Shown: piece by piece, positions 8,343-16,636 of the stretch | Numbering within the stretch: position 1 is the stretch's first letter | Layout of the letters: every line of letters starts with the position of its first letter | Source: Tildeniella torsiva UHER 1998/13D | Lineage (GTDB): Bacteria; Cyanobacteriota; Cyanobacteriia; Phormidesmidales; Phormidesmidaceae | DNA length: 64,000 nt | Direction: 5' to 3' | Assembly: GCA_019358835.1 (NCBI GenBank) | Contig: JAHHIH010000007.1 | Coordinates: forward strand, 161,673-225,672 | The notes under the pieces: generated by a model | What the model was told of the DNA's origin: nothing | What the model saw: only the letters and a program-made list of their open reading frames with translations | Databases searched by the model: none | Program-made: the position numbers and the translations under genes

Positions 8343-9560
8343 ATGACCTCCGTAACACCCGACTCTGTCTCCTCTGCACGCCCCGATGTGCTGGCCCTAG
8401 GGCCAGTGGCCTGGGCCAAAAAAAATCTGTTTAGCGACTGGTTTAACAGCCTGCTCACCATTCTGATTGTGGGTATCTTCGGCTGGGGAATTTTTCGCTT
8501 GGTCTTGTGGGCTTTAACGGTTGCCCAGTGGCAGGTCATTCCCAACAACTTTGGCCTGTTCATGTCCGGTACCTTTCCCTCCCAGCTTTACACTCGTATT
8601 TGGGCGATTCTGGCGATTATCTGCGGCCTGGCCGGGCTGTCGTGGGGAGTGCTGGGGCGCAATGTCTCTACTCTATTTAGCCGCAATGTGCTGATTGGCC
8701 TGGGGGCAGTCTGTGCCTTTATTGTGCTGTTTCCACCGACTCGACCCAACTCGCTACAGCTGTTGCCGATGGTGGCTCTGGTGGCTGGGGGGGCAGCGGC
8801 AGGGCGGCAGATCGGGCGCAAGTTTCCTGGGGTAGGCAAGTGGATTTCACTATCCTGGTTCTTGTCGTATTTTGTCGCGCTCTGGCTGCTGGGCGGAGGG
8901 TTAGGGCTGACCAAAGTCTCAACCAACGACTGGGGCGGTTTGGTACTGACCCTGTTTACAGCGGTGAGCGGCATTGTGCTGTGCTTTCCGCTGGGGCTGC
9001 TGCTGGCCCTGGGGCGGCGCAGTGCGCTGCCGGTGGTGCGCTTGCTATCTACCGCCTACATCGAGCTGGTGCGGGGCGTGCCCCTGGTGGCCTTTCTATT
9101 CATGGGGCAGGTGATGATTCCGCTGTTTTTGCCGATTGGGTCGCGGCCCGATCGCATTTTGCGGGCGGTCATTGCGCTGGCTCTGTTTAGCGCCGCCTAC
9201 CTGGCCGAAAACGTGCGGGCGGGCTTGCAGGCGGTACCTCGCGGCCAGCGCGAAGCCGCCATGTCTTTGGGGCTCAACACCCCCACCACCCTGGGCCTGA
9301 TCATTTTGCCCCAGGCGCTCAAGATTGCGATTCCGGCGATCGTGGGGCAGTTTATTAGCTTGTTTCAAGACACCACGCTGCTGTCGATCGTGGGCCTGGC
9401 GGAATTGCTGGGCATTGGTAAATCGATCTTGGCTAACCCGGCCTATCTGGGGCGCTACGCCGAGGTTTACCTCTTCTTAGCGGTGATTTACTGGTTCTTT
9501 TGCTACGCCATGTCTTTGGCTAGCCGCAAAATTGAGGAAAAACTCAATACTGAACATTAG
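8343..9560 (+). CDS. bztC: Polar amino-acid ABC transporter permease (AapM/BztC type)
   Basis: A 405-residue partner permease with several hydrophobic segments (about 36-60, 80-105, 110-150, 165-185 and 195-225). A transport domain follows, with YIELVRGVPLVAFLFMGQV (about 239-257) and the EAA motif REAAMSLGLNTPTTLG (about 302-317). Like other AapM proteins it carries extra N-terminal membrane helices compared with simple HisQ/HisM permeases. It lies directly after bztB; the 186-bp gap after it precedes the ATPase gene. Confidence 0.9.
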   Translation: MTSVTPDSVSSARPDVLALGPVAWAKKNLFSDWFNSLLTILIVGIFGWGIFRLVLWALTVAQWQVIPNNFGLFMSGTFPSQLYTRIWAILAIICGLAGLSWGVLGRNVSTLFSRNVLIGLGAVCAFIVLFPPTRPNSLQLLPMVALVAGGAAAGRQIGRKFPGVGKWISLSWFLSYFVALWLLGGGLGLTKVSTNDWGGLVLTLFTAVSGIVLCFPLGLLLALGRRSALPVVRLLSTAYIELVRGVPLVAFLFMGQVMIPLFLPIGSRPDRILRAVIALALFSAAYLAENVRAGLQAVPRGQREAAMSLGLNTPTTLGLIILPQALKIAIPAIVGQFISLFQDTTLLSIVGLAELLGIGKSILANPAYLGRYAEVYLFLAVIYWFFCYAMSLASRKIEEKLNTEH

Positions 9561-9746
9561 ATACCTTTCTGCGTAATGTCTCTCCGTGTAACAGTTGACA
9601 GTCTGGAATCCAGAAACCTCCTAGGGTTAAGGCAAAATAGCATTATCTTGCGCTAGCGCCCCGCCCTGTCGGGTTTAGCTATGTTGAAAACGTCCATTTC
9701 ATGAGTTGTTAGCAGCCCCAAGGGCGCGATAAAGAGGAAACCTTTC
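9561..9746. other. Spacer between permease and ATPase genes
   Basis: This 186-bp spacer contains TTGACA at 9595-9600 followed by the small palindrome TCTGGAATCCAGA (9602-9614). No good -10 box is visible at the right distance, so an internal promoter for the ATPase gene is possible but unproven. Confidence 0.3.
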
Positions 9747-10526
9747 ATGACACAGTTTCAGACGGAGCAACCCTCGGCCCACTCCACCAGCACCGAGCCT
9801 GTGATCGTCGCTCGCGACGTGGAAAAGTGGTACGACAACGGCTTTCACGTGCTCAAGGGCGTCAGTATGACGGTCTACAAGGGCGAAGTGCTGGTGGTGA
9901 TGGGGCCGTCTGGGTCGGGTAAGTCAACCTTTATTCGCACCTTTAATGCACTAGAGCCCTACCAAAAAGGCTCCATTGAGGTCGATGGCATCACCATTTC
10001 CCACGACCTAAAAAATATTGAGGCCATCCGCCGCGAGGTGGGCATGGTGTTTCAGCAGTTCAACCTGTTCCCTCACCTGACGGTGCTGCAAAACGTAACC
10101 CTGGCCCCCATTTGGGTGCGCCGCTGGCCCAAGGCCAAGGCCCAAGAAGTTGCCATGCAGCTGCTAGAGCGGGTAGGCATTTTAGAGCAGGCCCACAAGT
10201 TTCCCGGTCAGCTGTCGGGGGGGCAACAGCAGCGTGTTGCGATCGCCCGTTCCCTAGCCATGCAGCCCAAGGTGATGCTGTTTGACGAGCCCACCTCTGC
10301 CCTCGACCCTGAGATGGTGCGGGAAGTGCTGGATGTAATGCGCGGCCTGGCAAAGACTGGCATTACGATGGTGTGCGTCACTCACGAGGTGGGTTTTGCC
10401 CGCGAGGTGGCCGATCGCGTCGTGCTAATGGATGGTGGCTACCTCGTCGAAGAAAACACGCCCCAAGAGTTCTTCAGCAACCCCCGCGAAGACCGCACTC
10501 AAAAATTTCTCTCCCAGATTCTTTAG
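9747..10526 (+). CDS. bztD: Amino-acid ABC transporter ATP-binding protein (AapP/BztD, GlnQ-like)
   Basis: A 259-residue cytoplasmic ATPase that powers the importer. Walker A is GPSGSGKST (about 53-61), the Q-loop is [18 protein letters not shown], the ABC signature is LSGGQQQR (about 157-164), Walker B is VMLFDEP and the switch His lies in [12 protein letters not shown]. The shuffled SMTV-KGEV entry and length fit polar amino-acid ATPases; the closest characterised cyanobacterial counterpart would be BgtA, which serves both the Nat and Bgt systems. It abuts the following DUF2358 gene with no spacer. Confidence 0.92.
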   Translation: MTQFQTEQPSAHSTSTEPVIVARDVEKWYDNGFHVLKGVSMTVYKGEVLVVMGPSGSGKSTFIRTFNALEPYQKGSIEVDGITISHDLKNIEAIRREVGMVFQQFNLFPHLTVLQNVTLAPIWVRRWPKAKAQEVAMQLLERVGILEQAHKFPGQLSGGQQQRVAIARSLAMQPKVMLFDEPTSALDPEMVREVLDVMRGLAKTGITMVCVTHEVGFAREVADRVVLMDGGYLVEENTPQEFFSNPREDRTQKFLSQIL

Positions 10527-10910
10527 GTGGATATTCTCGAACAGATTCGCCTCGACTACGAGCGGTTCCCCTGCGATCAGAGCTACTATCTCTACGCTGA
10601 GGATGTTTACTTTAAAGATCCGCTCAACCAGTTTCGGGGCGTCGATCGTTACCAGCGCATGATTGGTTTCATCAGCCACTGGTTTAAGGATGTTGATCTG
10701 CAACTGCACGGGATTGAGTACTCCAACCCCAGCCAAATTGACACCCACTGGACGCTGAGTTGGGTCGCCCCGTTTCCCTGGAAACCACGGATGAGCATTC
10801 CCGGTCGCAGTGAGCTAGGGCTAGCGCAGGGCAAAATTATCTCTCACATCGACTATTGGGATTGTTCGCGGCTGGCGGTGCTGAAGCAGGCGTTTGGCCT
10901 AAAAAGCTAA
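10527..10910 (+). CDS. DUF2358 family protein
   Basis: A 127-residue protein starting with GTG immediately after the ATPase stop codon, with zero spacing, so it is almost certainly translationally coupled. It reads as a small cystatin/NTF2-like fold seen in DUF2358 proteins: an N-terminal helix (ILEQIRLDYERFPCDQSYY), YAEDVYFKDPLNQFRGVDRY, and a Trp-rich beta region WTLSWVAPFPWKPR. DUF2358 proteins are common in cyanobacteria and plants, and their biochemical role is unknown. Linkage to the transporter may be only positional. Confidence 0.75.
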   Translation: MDILEQIRLDYERFPCDQSYYLYAEDVYFKDPLNQFRGVDRYQRMIGFISHWFKDVDLQLHGIEYSNPSQIDTHWTLSWVAPFPWKPRMSIPGRSELGLAQGKIISHIDYWDCSRLAVLKQAFGLKS

Positions 10911-11011
10911 ATCTCGTTGGGGTCAACGCCTAGCTCTCGCAGGCGCTGGGCAAGGCGATCGCCCCGCTGCTGGGTCGGTTCCGGTGCGATGGAATGGGCA
11001 AGTAGGCTAGG
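10907..11011 (-). pseudogene. Remnant of an Uma2 (DUF820) family endonuclease C-terminus
   Basis: Read on the minus strand, the last 34 codons before a TAG give a tail ending RLAQRLRELGVDPNEI, preceded by PTQQRGD. This R/L/A/Q-rich helix ending in RLRELG-[IV]-[DN]-P is the typical C-terminus of cyanobacterial Uma2 nucleases. An in-frame stop at 11012-11014 closes the frame and no PD-(D/E)XK core is present upstream. I interpret it as a truncated relic. The fragment overlaps the end of the DUF2358 gene by 4 bp. Confidence 0.6.
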
Positions 11012-11133
11012 TCATGATGCTGGGGCAACTGGGCTGTTTCTCATTTTTCTCACTTTTGGAATGAGCCATCTGTAAAGGAGACGATGGATCAAATTCCTGC
11101 CACAATCGAGGAAGATTTATTGAGAATGACAGC

Positions 11134-11547
11134 ATGCGGTTCCTACAAAAGACATTGGCCGGGACTTGCCTGTTTTTTGGGCTCTTAATAGTGCTGGTGG
11201 CAACGGTCGAAATCCTCAACCCTACTACTAGTGACGAAGACCGCTCAGGGTCGGTGGCGGCCCTCGTGATCTTTGGACTGCCGCCGACCGCCTTGGGTGC
11301 TTGGTTGATTTGGAATTTGCGGCAACAATACGAGCGATCGCTAGAAAACCTCGCCGATCAGCAAGAGCAGCGGTTTCTACAGCTCCTTCAAGACCACAAG
11401 GGCGACTTAACAGTGCTTCAGTTTGCCACCGCAACCCAACTGTCGCTGGAAGAGTCCAAAGTTTACCTAGACGAAAAAGCGCAGCAGCTAAATGCCTCGT
11501 TCGATGTTTTAGACAACGGGGCCGTAGTCTATCGCTTTCCTCTGTAG
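11134..11547 (+). CDS. Two-TM membrane protein, tandem paralogue 1
   Basis: A 137-residue protein with two hydrophobic segments (about 8-28 and 42-62) separated by a short acidic loop, then a soluble C-terminal domain with a Gln/Leu-rich helix (about 66-90) and the ending DNGAVVYRFPL. No known function is recognised. It is clearly paralogous to the protein encoded at 11737-12153: both start MR-LQK-LAG, share FG-PPTALG/APTALG before helix 2 and end VYRFPL. The C-terminal part (DLTVLQFATATQLSLEESKVYL) could be a small winged-helix-like fold, but this is inference only. Confidence 0.75.
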   Translation: MRFLQKTLAGTCLFFGLLIVLVATVEILNPTTSDEDRSGSVAALVIFGLPPTALGAWLIWNLRQQYERSLENLADQQEQRFLQLLQDHKGDLTVLQFATATQLSLEESKVYLDEKAQQLNASFDVLDNGAVVYRFPL

Positions 11548-11736
11548 ACGTCTACGAGCCAGATGGATGGGCCTGCCCAACGGAGTATCCGATGGAATAG
11601 GTCACAGATTGCCACGTCAACTGAGTTGCTTCTTATTATGTAAGGGGTTAGACGTGGCCAATCTCTGTGGGCGAACTGGAGAAACAAAGGTTACGATAAC
11701 CGTCAAAACCGAGAGCGACCGGTAGAGGAGACGGCT

Positions 11737-12153
11737 ATGCGGATGTTACAGAAGGCTTTGGCTGGAGCTTGTGTGCTATTTGGGCTATCAATTACGCTTC
11801 TAGCGACAACCCAACTAATTGGCTCCGACGACGATGAATGGGAAGATCGAGCCGAGACTGGGTTAGCGTTGGTTATGTTTGGCGTCGCCCCTACGGCGTT
11901 GGGCACCTGGCTGGCATGGAATTTGCGATCCAACAACCAGCAATTATCCCAAGCCGTGTCGATCCAGCAGGAACAGATGTTTTTACAGCTGCTTCAGAAT
12001 CAGGCGGGCGACCTCACTATTGTTCAGTTCGCGGCGGCTGCGCAAATGCCGGTTGAGCAGGCCAAAGCGTTTCTCGACCAAAAAGCTCAGGTTCTCGACG
12101 CATCCTTTGATGTCAAAGATACCGGAGCACTTGTCTATCGCTTTCCCCTGTAG
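11737..12153 (+). CDS. Two-TM membrane protein, tandem paralogue 2
   Basis: A 138-residue paralogue of the preceding gene. It begins MRMLQKALAGACVLFG, has an acidic loop (SDDDEWEDR) between two membrane segments, a second helix ending TALGTWLAWNLR, and the C-terminal domain DLTIVQFAAAAQMPVEQAKAFL ... VYRFPL. The gene duplication extends about 10 bp past the stop codon: TAGACGTCTAC follows copy 1 and TAGGCGTCTAC follows copy 2. It converges with serS, with 4 bp between stops. The function is unknown. Confidence 0.75.
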   Translation: MRMLQKALAGACVLFGLSITLLATTQLIGSDDDEWEDRAETGLALVMFGVAPTALGTWLAWNLRSNNQQLSQAVSIQQEQMFLQLLQNQAGDLTIVQFAAAAQMPVEQAKAFLDQKAQVLDASFDVKDTGALVYRFPL

Positions 12154-12157
12154 GCGT

Positions 12158-13435
12158 CTACAGATACTCGCGGTTGAGGTAGGGTTGCAGCACCTCAGGT
12201 ACTCGCACTGAGCCGTTGGCCTCCTGGTAATTTTCCAGAATGGCGGCCATGGTGCGGCCAATGGCCAGGCCAGATCCATTGAGGGTGTGGACGTACTGAG
12301 TGCCTTTTTGACCCGCTGATTTAAAGCGAATGTTGGCGCGGCGGGCTTGGAAATCCAAGCAATTCGAGCAGCTGGAGATCTCCCGGTAGTTCTCAGAAGA
12401 CGGCATCCACACCTCGAGATCGTAGGTTTTGCAGCTTGAGAAGCCCAGGTCGCCAGTGCACAGCGCCAGCACTCGGTAGGGCAGCTTGAGCTGTTGCAGA
12501 ATGTCTTCCGCATCGCCCACCAGAGCTTCTAGCTCGTCAAAGGAGGTGTCGGGGTGGACAAACTTGTACATCTCCACTTTGTTGAACTGGTGGAGGCGAA
12601 TAAGGCCACGGGTGTCTTTGCCGTAGCTACCGGCCTCGCGGCGAAAGCAGGGGGTGTAGGCGCAGTAGTGAATAGGGAGTTGCTCAGCCGCAAGAATGTC
12701 GTCGCGGTGCAGGTTGGTGAGGGGCACCTCAGCGGTGGGGGTAAGCCACAGGTCATCGTTGCGACACTGGAAGCTCTCTTCGGCGAATTTAGGGAGCTGG
12801 CCCGAGGCGGTTAGCGCTGCGGAATTAATTAGGTATGGAGGAATGATCTCGTAGTAGCCTGCTTTGGTGTGGCGATCGAGCATGAAGGAGATCAGCGCTC
12901 TCTCCAGGGCAGCACCTGCGCCTTTTAGGACGACAAAGCGGCTTTGGGCAATCTTTTCGGCGGCGCGCTTAAAGTCGAGAATGCCGAGGGTTTCGCCAAT
13001 TTCCCAGTGGGGCTTAGCGGGCTGCTTGGGCAGGTACTCATCGCCCCAGCGGCGCACTTCGACGTTTTCGGTTTCGTCTTTGCCGACGGGGGTGGTGTCG
13101 CTGGGCAGGTTGGGCAGGCCGAGCAGAATGGCCTCAATCTGGGCTTTAATCTCGCGCTCTTGGGGTTCCAGGGTTTGCAGCTCGGCCTTGACCTGGTTGC
13201 CTTCGTCTTTGAGGGCGGTAACTTCGGGGCCGTTGGGGGCGGCTCCGGCTTTAATGGTTTGGCCAACCTGCTTGCCAATCTCGTTGCTGCGGGCTTGCAG
13301 CTGCGATCGCACCGTCTCGATCTGGCGCTGCTGCTGGTCTAGCTCTAGCAGCGGGGTCAAATCGTACTTGCCCCGCTTACCCAGAGCAGTCTGCACCCGC
13401 TCTGGGTTTTCTCGGATTTGCTTTAGATCTAGCAC
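12158..13435 (-). CDS. serS: Seryl-tRNA synthetase
   Basis: A 425-residue class II aminoacyl-tRNA synthetase that charges tRNA-Ser. The N-terminal long coiled-coil arm (about 1-110, with [19 protein letters not shown]) binds the tRNA extra arm. Motif 2 is [20 protein letters not shown], followed by FNKVEMYKF. Motif 3 is [18 protein letters not shown] near the C-terminus. Length and all motifs are normal for the family. It starts [10 protein letters not shown], as is standard. Confidence 0.97.
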   Translation of the reverse strand: MLDLKQIRENPERVQTALGKRGKYDLTPLLELDQQQRQIETVRSQLQARSNEIGKQVGQTIKAGAAPNGPEVTALKDEGNQVKAELQTLEPQEREIKAQIEAILLGLPNLPSDTTPVGKDETENVEVRRWGDEYLPKQPAKPHWEIGETLGILDFKRAAEKIAQSRFVVLKGAGAALERALISFMLDRHTKAGYYEIIPPYLINSAALTASGQLPKFAEESFQCRNDDLWLTPTAEVPLTNLHRDDILAAEQLPIHYCAYTPCFRREAGSYGKDTRGLIRLHQFNKVEMYKFVHPDTSFDELEALVGDAEDILQQLKLPYRVLALCTGDLGFSSCKTYDLEVWMPSSENYREISSCSNCLDFQARRANIRFKSAGQKGTQYVHTLNGSGLAIGRTMAAILENYQEANGSVRVPEVLQPYLNREYL

Positions 13436-13509
13436 AGCAGCCCTCTACAATCTGAAATCTGATGTTTTGACAGGAAACTCCTTGCCAATAGATCAGAATA
13501 TCAGCATTC

Positions 13510-13749
13510 CTAAAATACCTGCTCAATCTCGGCAATTTCAGGAATAAACTCGCGCAGGCGACGCTCGATGCCCATGCGCAGGGTCATGGCAGAGCTGGGG
13601 CAAGAGCCGCAGGCTCCCTGGAGGCGGAGTTTGACCACTGGGCCGTCGATTTCCACTAGCTCCACGTTGCCGCCGTCGGCCAGTAGGTAGGGCCGCAGTT
13701 CGTCGAGCACTTGCTCAACATTGGGGGGAGTAAGGGCAAGGGTTTCCAT
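13510..13749 (-). CDS. nfu: NifU-like Fe-S scaffold protein (Nfu domain)
   Basis: A 79-residue stand-alone Nfu domain that carries or delivers Fe-S clusters; the cyanobacterial protein is the major scaffold that feeds photosystem I. The CxxC cluster ligands are Cys47 and Cys50 in GACGSCPSS, within the family-typical sequence [16 protein letters not shown] ... VKLRLQG. It lies 74 bp upstream of serS on the same strand. Confidence 0.93.
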   Translation of the reverse strand: METLALTPPNVEQVLDELRPYLLADGGNVELVEIDGPVVKLRLQGACGSCPSSAMTLRMGIERRLREFIPEIAEIEQVF

Positions 13750-13939
13750 AGGGTTATATTCGCCAAACGCATTGTGAACTAGAACTATCTCTATTCTAGG
13801 GATTTTGCCCCCACATCAAAGCGTGCGATCGCATCGTTGCCATTGATCTTGCTTAGGCGCCCATTAAATGTTAACTTTTGTAAGGAAATGTTTCAAAATT
13901 TACAATCTTTCGTCCAGTACCCTTTAAGGAAATCACAGT

Positions 13940-14899
13940 ATGCCGTTTACACTCGATTCAGCGCGCAATATCTTCCCCAGTACCCTCACTGCTGATGCGG
14001 TACCCGCTACCATTGCTCGCTTTACGCAGCTGAGTGCAGAAGACCAACTGGCGTTAATTTGGTTTGCCTACCTCGACATGGGCAAAGGCATCACCATTGC
14101 GGCTCCCGGCGCGGCCAGCATGCAGTTTGCTGAGGCCACCATGAACGAGATTAAAGCCATGTCGTTCCAGGAGCAATCGCAGGTCATGTGCGACCTAGCC
14201 AACCGGGCCGACACCCCCGTTGGCCGCACCTACTCGACCTGGTCGCCCAACATTAAGCTGGGGTTCTGGTACAAGCTGGGTCAGTGGATGGAGGAAGGCT
14301 TCGTCGCCCCCATTCCCGAAGGCTATCAGTTGTCGGCCAATGCCTCAGCGGTGCTGCAATCGATCCGCAACTTAGAGTCGGGTCAGCAGATCACGGTGCT
14401 GCGCAATGCCGTGGTTGATATGGGCTTTGACCCCAAGCAAATGGGCTCTTACACCCGCGTAGCCGAGCCTGTAGTGCCGCCCCAAGATGTTGCCAAGCGC
14501 AGTCAGGTCTCCATTGAGGGGGTCACAAACCAAACGGTGCTGGCCTACATGAACAACCTCAATGCCAACGACTTTACTGCCCTCATCGAGCTGTTCACCG
14601 ATGATGGTGCCCTGCAACCCCCCTTCCAGCGGCCCATCGTGGGCAAGGCCAACGTGCTGCGCTTCTTTCAAGAAGATTGCCAAAATCTCAAACTGATCCC
14701 TGAGCGCGGGGTTACCGAACCCGCCGCTGATGGCTTTACCCAAATTAAGGTTACCGGCAAGGTGCAAACCCCGTGGTTTGGCGCTGGTGTCGGTATGAAT
14801 ATCGCCTGGCGGTTTTTGATCAACCCTGAGGGCAAGATTTTCTTTGTTGCTATCGACCTACTGGCTTCTCCTAAAGAGCTGCTAAACCTAGTCCGCTAG
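13940..14899 (+). CDS. ocp: Orange carotenoid protein (OCP1 type)
   Basis: A 319-residue blue-light-activated quencher that binds a keto-carotenoid and dissipates phycobilisome energy. The helical N-terminal domain (1-165) and NTF2-like C-terminal domain (about 195-319) are both present. Residues matching Synechocystis OCP include Tyr44, Trp110, Arg155, Tyr203 (Y201) and Trp290 (W288); a two-residue insertion lies in the linker (MGSYTRVAEP). At the position of Glu244, partner of Arg155 in the closed state, I read Asp246 in RFFQEDC, aligned from memory. An frp gene follows downstream, as expected for OCP1. Confidence 0.96.
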   Translation: MPFTLDSARNIFPSTLTADAVPATIARFTQLSAEDQLALIWFAYLDMGKGITIAAPGAASMQFAEATMNEIKAMSFQEQSQVMCDLANRADTPVGRTYSTWSPNIKLGFWYKLGQWMEEGFVAPIPEGYQLSANASAVLQSIRNLESGQQITVLRNAVVDMGFDPKQMGSYTRVAEPVVPPQDVAKRSQVSIEGVTNQTVLAYMNNLNANDFTALIELFTDDGALQPPFQRPIVGKANVLRFFQEDCQNLKLIPERGVTEPAADGFTQIKVTGKVQTPWFGAGVGMNIAWRFLINPEGKIFFVAIDLLASPKELLNLVR

Positions 14900-14915
14900 A
14901 GTTTCGGCAAGGCAT

Positions 14916-14981
14916 AGCCAGAAACCGGGTTTCTGAACCGCGATCGGCGGATATTCTCTAGCAAAGAGCCGGTTTCTGGCT
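14916..14981. repeat. AGCCAGAAACCGG palindromic repeat unit
   Basis: The 13-bp arms AGCCAGAAACCGG (14916-14928) and CCGGTTTCTGGCT (14969-14981) are perfectly complementary. The first arm continues into AGAAACCGGGTTTCT, itself nearly palindromic. Short AGAAACC-GGTTTCT palindromes are a dispersed repeat seen in many cyanobacterial genomes. It lies in the 3' region of ocp and could form a long hairpin in the transcript. Confidence 0.6.
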
Positions 14982-15014
14982 TAGCTGCCTTGTCAGGCTT
15001 GCCCAAACCCAAAC

Positions 15015-15054
15015 AAACCACGGGCCATCCTCAACTGAGGGTGGCCCGTGGTTT
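15015..15054. terminator. Strong hairpin downstream of ocp
   Basis: The 13-bp perfect arms AAACCACGGGCCA (15015-15027) and TGGCCCGTGGTTT (15042-15054) surround CCTCAACTGAGG, which extends the stem further. Only three T residues follow on the plus strand. It is the likely transcription end or 3'-stabilising hairpin of ocp. Confidence 0.7.
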
Positions 15055-15262
15055 ATGAGAGCTTGCAAAGCTCTGTAATATTCCTTAATATAGATAGATA
15101 TCCATGGTTGCTACACAAATATAGCCAGGGGCTGATCACCATTAAGGGTTCAGCCGCAGCCTTATCTGACTGAGGTGTTGCTTTAAGCACTGCGATCGTG
15201 CTGAGTACGTTCTCAGGAGTCATCTATGGCAGTTTTTTATCCTTTTTTCCAATCTTTGAATC

Positions 15263-15592
15263 ATGCAGACTAGCGAACTCCAGTGGACAATACAGGAGCA
15301 GTCTATTGCCAGGGCCGCCTTTGACCAGGCCTACCAGCGAGAAATTCAGGCATTGGTACAGGTGGTAAGAGAACAGGCGAGTTCTATTGCTAGTACTGAA
15401 GACGTTTGGCAGCTGCACGACTTTCTCAGCGCCCGTCGGCACGAGCTTGACGGCAAGTATGACGATCGAGAGTCAGCGCTGCTATTTGTGTTTGCTGATC
15501 TGATTAAAGAAGGATGGCTTAGCCTTGGTGACCTAGACGGGCTAAATGCTGTCAAGCTATCTAAGATAACTGCGCTCACTCGCATGATGTAA
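15263..15592 (+). CDS. frp: Fluorescence recovery protein
   Basis: A 109-residue FRP that binds the active red form of OCP on the phycobilisome, detaches it and speeds its return to the orange form. The conserved block VWQLHDFLSARRHELDGKY spans residues 48-66. It contains Trp49, His52, Asp53 and Arg59, matching the functional Trp50, His53, Asp54 and Arg60 of Synechocystis FRP with a one-residue offset. The fold is expected to be all-helical and dimeric. It lies 363 bp downstream of ocp behind a strong hairpin, so it probably has its own promoter. Confidence 0.95.
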   Translation: MQTSELQWTIQEQSIARAAFDQAYQREIQALVQVVREQASSIASTEDVWQLHDFLSARRHELDGKYDDRESALLFVFADLIKEGWLSLGDLDGLNAVKLSKITALTRMM

Positions 15593-15628
15593 GGCCTTGA
15601 CCCTGCTTACTAGGGACTGTTGTTGACT

Positions 15629-15656
15629 GACCGCTAATGGATCAAAATTAGCGGTC
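15629..15656. other. 10-bp inverted repeat downstream of frp
   Basis: The perfect arms GACCGCTAAT (15629-15638) and ATTAGCGGTC (15647-15656) surround an 8-nt loop, 36 bp past the frp stop. No T-tract follows on the plus strand. It may form the 3' end of the frp mRNA or be a protein site. The stretch 15660-15869 beyond it shows no gene. Confidence 0.4.
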
Positions 15657-15869
15657 GCAACTCCTAGCCTGGTTGTCTGGCCGGGCGTGGCAACGCTTAG
15701 GGGAACGCAAGAAAATAAGGTACCCATTGCCATCTCTCCTATTGGTGCATTGCTACGTGAATGCACCTTACACAGAGCAATACTTCCGTTACTTTATTTA
15801 ACCTCACATCCCCTATGGGACAAGGCTTTTTGCCGGAAATGGACAACACGTCCTCAACCCACGGTTGAC

Positions 15870-15912
15870 AGCAAAAAAGCGGAGAGTAAATTTTACTCTC
15901 CGCTTTTTTGCT
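15870..15912. terminator. Bidirectional terminator between frp and hli1
   Basis: Two 21-bp perfectly complementary arms (15870-15890 and 15892-15912) surround a single base. Each arm carries a GC-rich core (GCGGAGAGT/ACTCTCCGC) flanked by six A or T residues. It can terminate both the frp-side transcript and the hli transcript coming from the right. Confidence 0.9.
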
Positions 15913-15938
15913 ATTTAGTTGTCAAAGATGTAGATGAC

Positions 15939-16082
15939 TTACATTAACCCGATTTGAGACAGGATGCCTTGGCCGGTCAGAAACTCGGTGGCAACACCAA
16001 TTACAAATCCCAGCATTGCCAAACGGCCGTTCCAGGTTTCTGCAAAATCTACAAAGCCGAACTTGGTATCTTTGGTTTCCAT
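15939..16082 (-). CDS. hli: High light-inducible protein (Hlip), single-helix
   Basis: A 47-residue Hlip/SCP with one membrane helix and the chlorophyll-binding signature [14 protein letters not shown] (about residues 14-27). Hlips are thylakoid proteins that bind chlorophyll and beta-carotene and protect nascent photosystem II or chlorophyll synthesis under excess light. The gene was too short for a routine ORF cutoff. The start ATG (16080-16082) has a good upstream Shine-Dalgarno, AGGAGAT. It ends just inside a strong bidirectional terminator and is the downstream neighbour of the second hli gene, 158 bp away on the same strand. Confidence 0.93.
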   Translation of the reverse strand: METKDTKFGFVDFAETWNGRLAMLGFVIGVATEFLTGQGILSQIGLM

Positions 16083-16240
16083 GGTGGATATCTCCTAAAT
16101 GATTAGAGGGGCGAGATCAATATCCTGTTACTTAACGTAACATAGATTTTTTGAGGCGTGGTGTGGAAACGATGACTTTTTTGGTGGTGACAATTTAATC
16201 GCCCACGTTGTCAGTCCTCGCTCAAACCCAGCAAGACTAT

Positions 16241-16453
16241 TTACAGACTGGTTAGCCAGGTGACAATGCCGTGGCCTGTGGCTGCTTCAAACAGCATTGC
16301 AGACACAAAGCCCAGCATGGCTAGGCGACCGTTGAGCTTTTCAGCATATTCGCTGAAGCCAAACTGCTGGCTGTCATCGACGTAAACCTTGGGTTCAACG
16401 GCAAAGTTGTTCAGACGACCGCCCTCTTCGGTGGTGTAACCGTTAGTGGTCAT
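16241..16453 (-). CDS. hli: High light-inducible protein (Hlip), longer form
   Basis: A 70-residue Hlip with a hydrophilic N-terminal extension ([20 protein letters not shown]) and the membrane-helix motif [19 protein letters not shown]. The frame stays open to 16552, but the ATG at 16451-16453 fits the family, and the AT-rich region upstream is promoter-like with an HLR1 element. It is probably thylakoid-located and works as a dimer with other Hlips in photosystem protection. It is adjacent to the shorter Hlip gene and the ocp-frp pair. Confidence 0.93.
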   Translation of the reverse strand: MTTNGYTTEEGGRLNNFAVEPKVYVDDSQQFGFSEYAEKLNGRLAMLGFVSAMLFEAATGHGIVTWLTSL

Positions 16454-16482
16454 AGGGTATTCTCCGTTGCTTCTGTAGTGCC

Positions 16483-16500
16483 ATTGTAACGCAATGTAAA
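16483..16500 (-). promoter_or_regulatory. HLR1-type RpaB site upstream of hli
   Basis: On the minus strand the sequence is TTTACATT-GC-GTTACAAT. This fits the HLR1 consensus, two (G/T)TTACA(T/A)(T/A) half-sites separated by 2 nt, which is bound by the response regulator RpaB. It lies about 30 bp before the hli ATG, consistent with repression under low light. A further single half-site TTTACATT lies at 16518-16525 on the plus strand. Confidence 0.75.
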
Positions 16501-16636
16501 CAAATATTGCAAACCTCTTTACATTTTTGAGCAGTTGAGGCGCGCTGTACATTGGCTATGGCTAACCTTGGCTCACTGATTTCGGGGAGTGAGCCAAGGT
16601 AGAAATCTGGGTGCTGAACTACTAACGGCAAGGACA

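Noticed and set aside
15687..15947. 86-codon open frame downstream of frp
   Set aside because: It runs through the 21-bp-arm terminator and into the 3' end of the hli gene on the other strand, has no ribosome site and no family resemblance.
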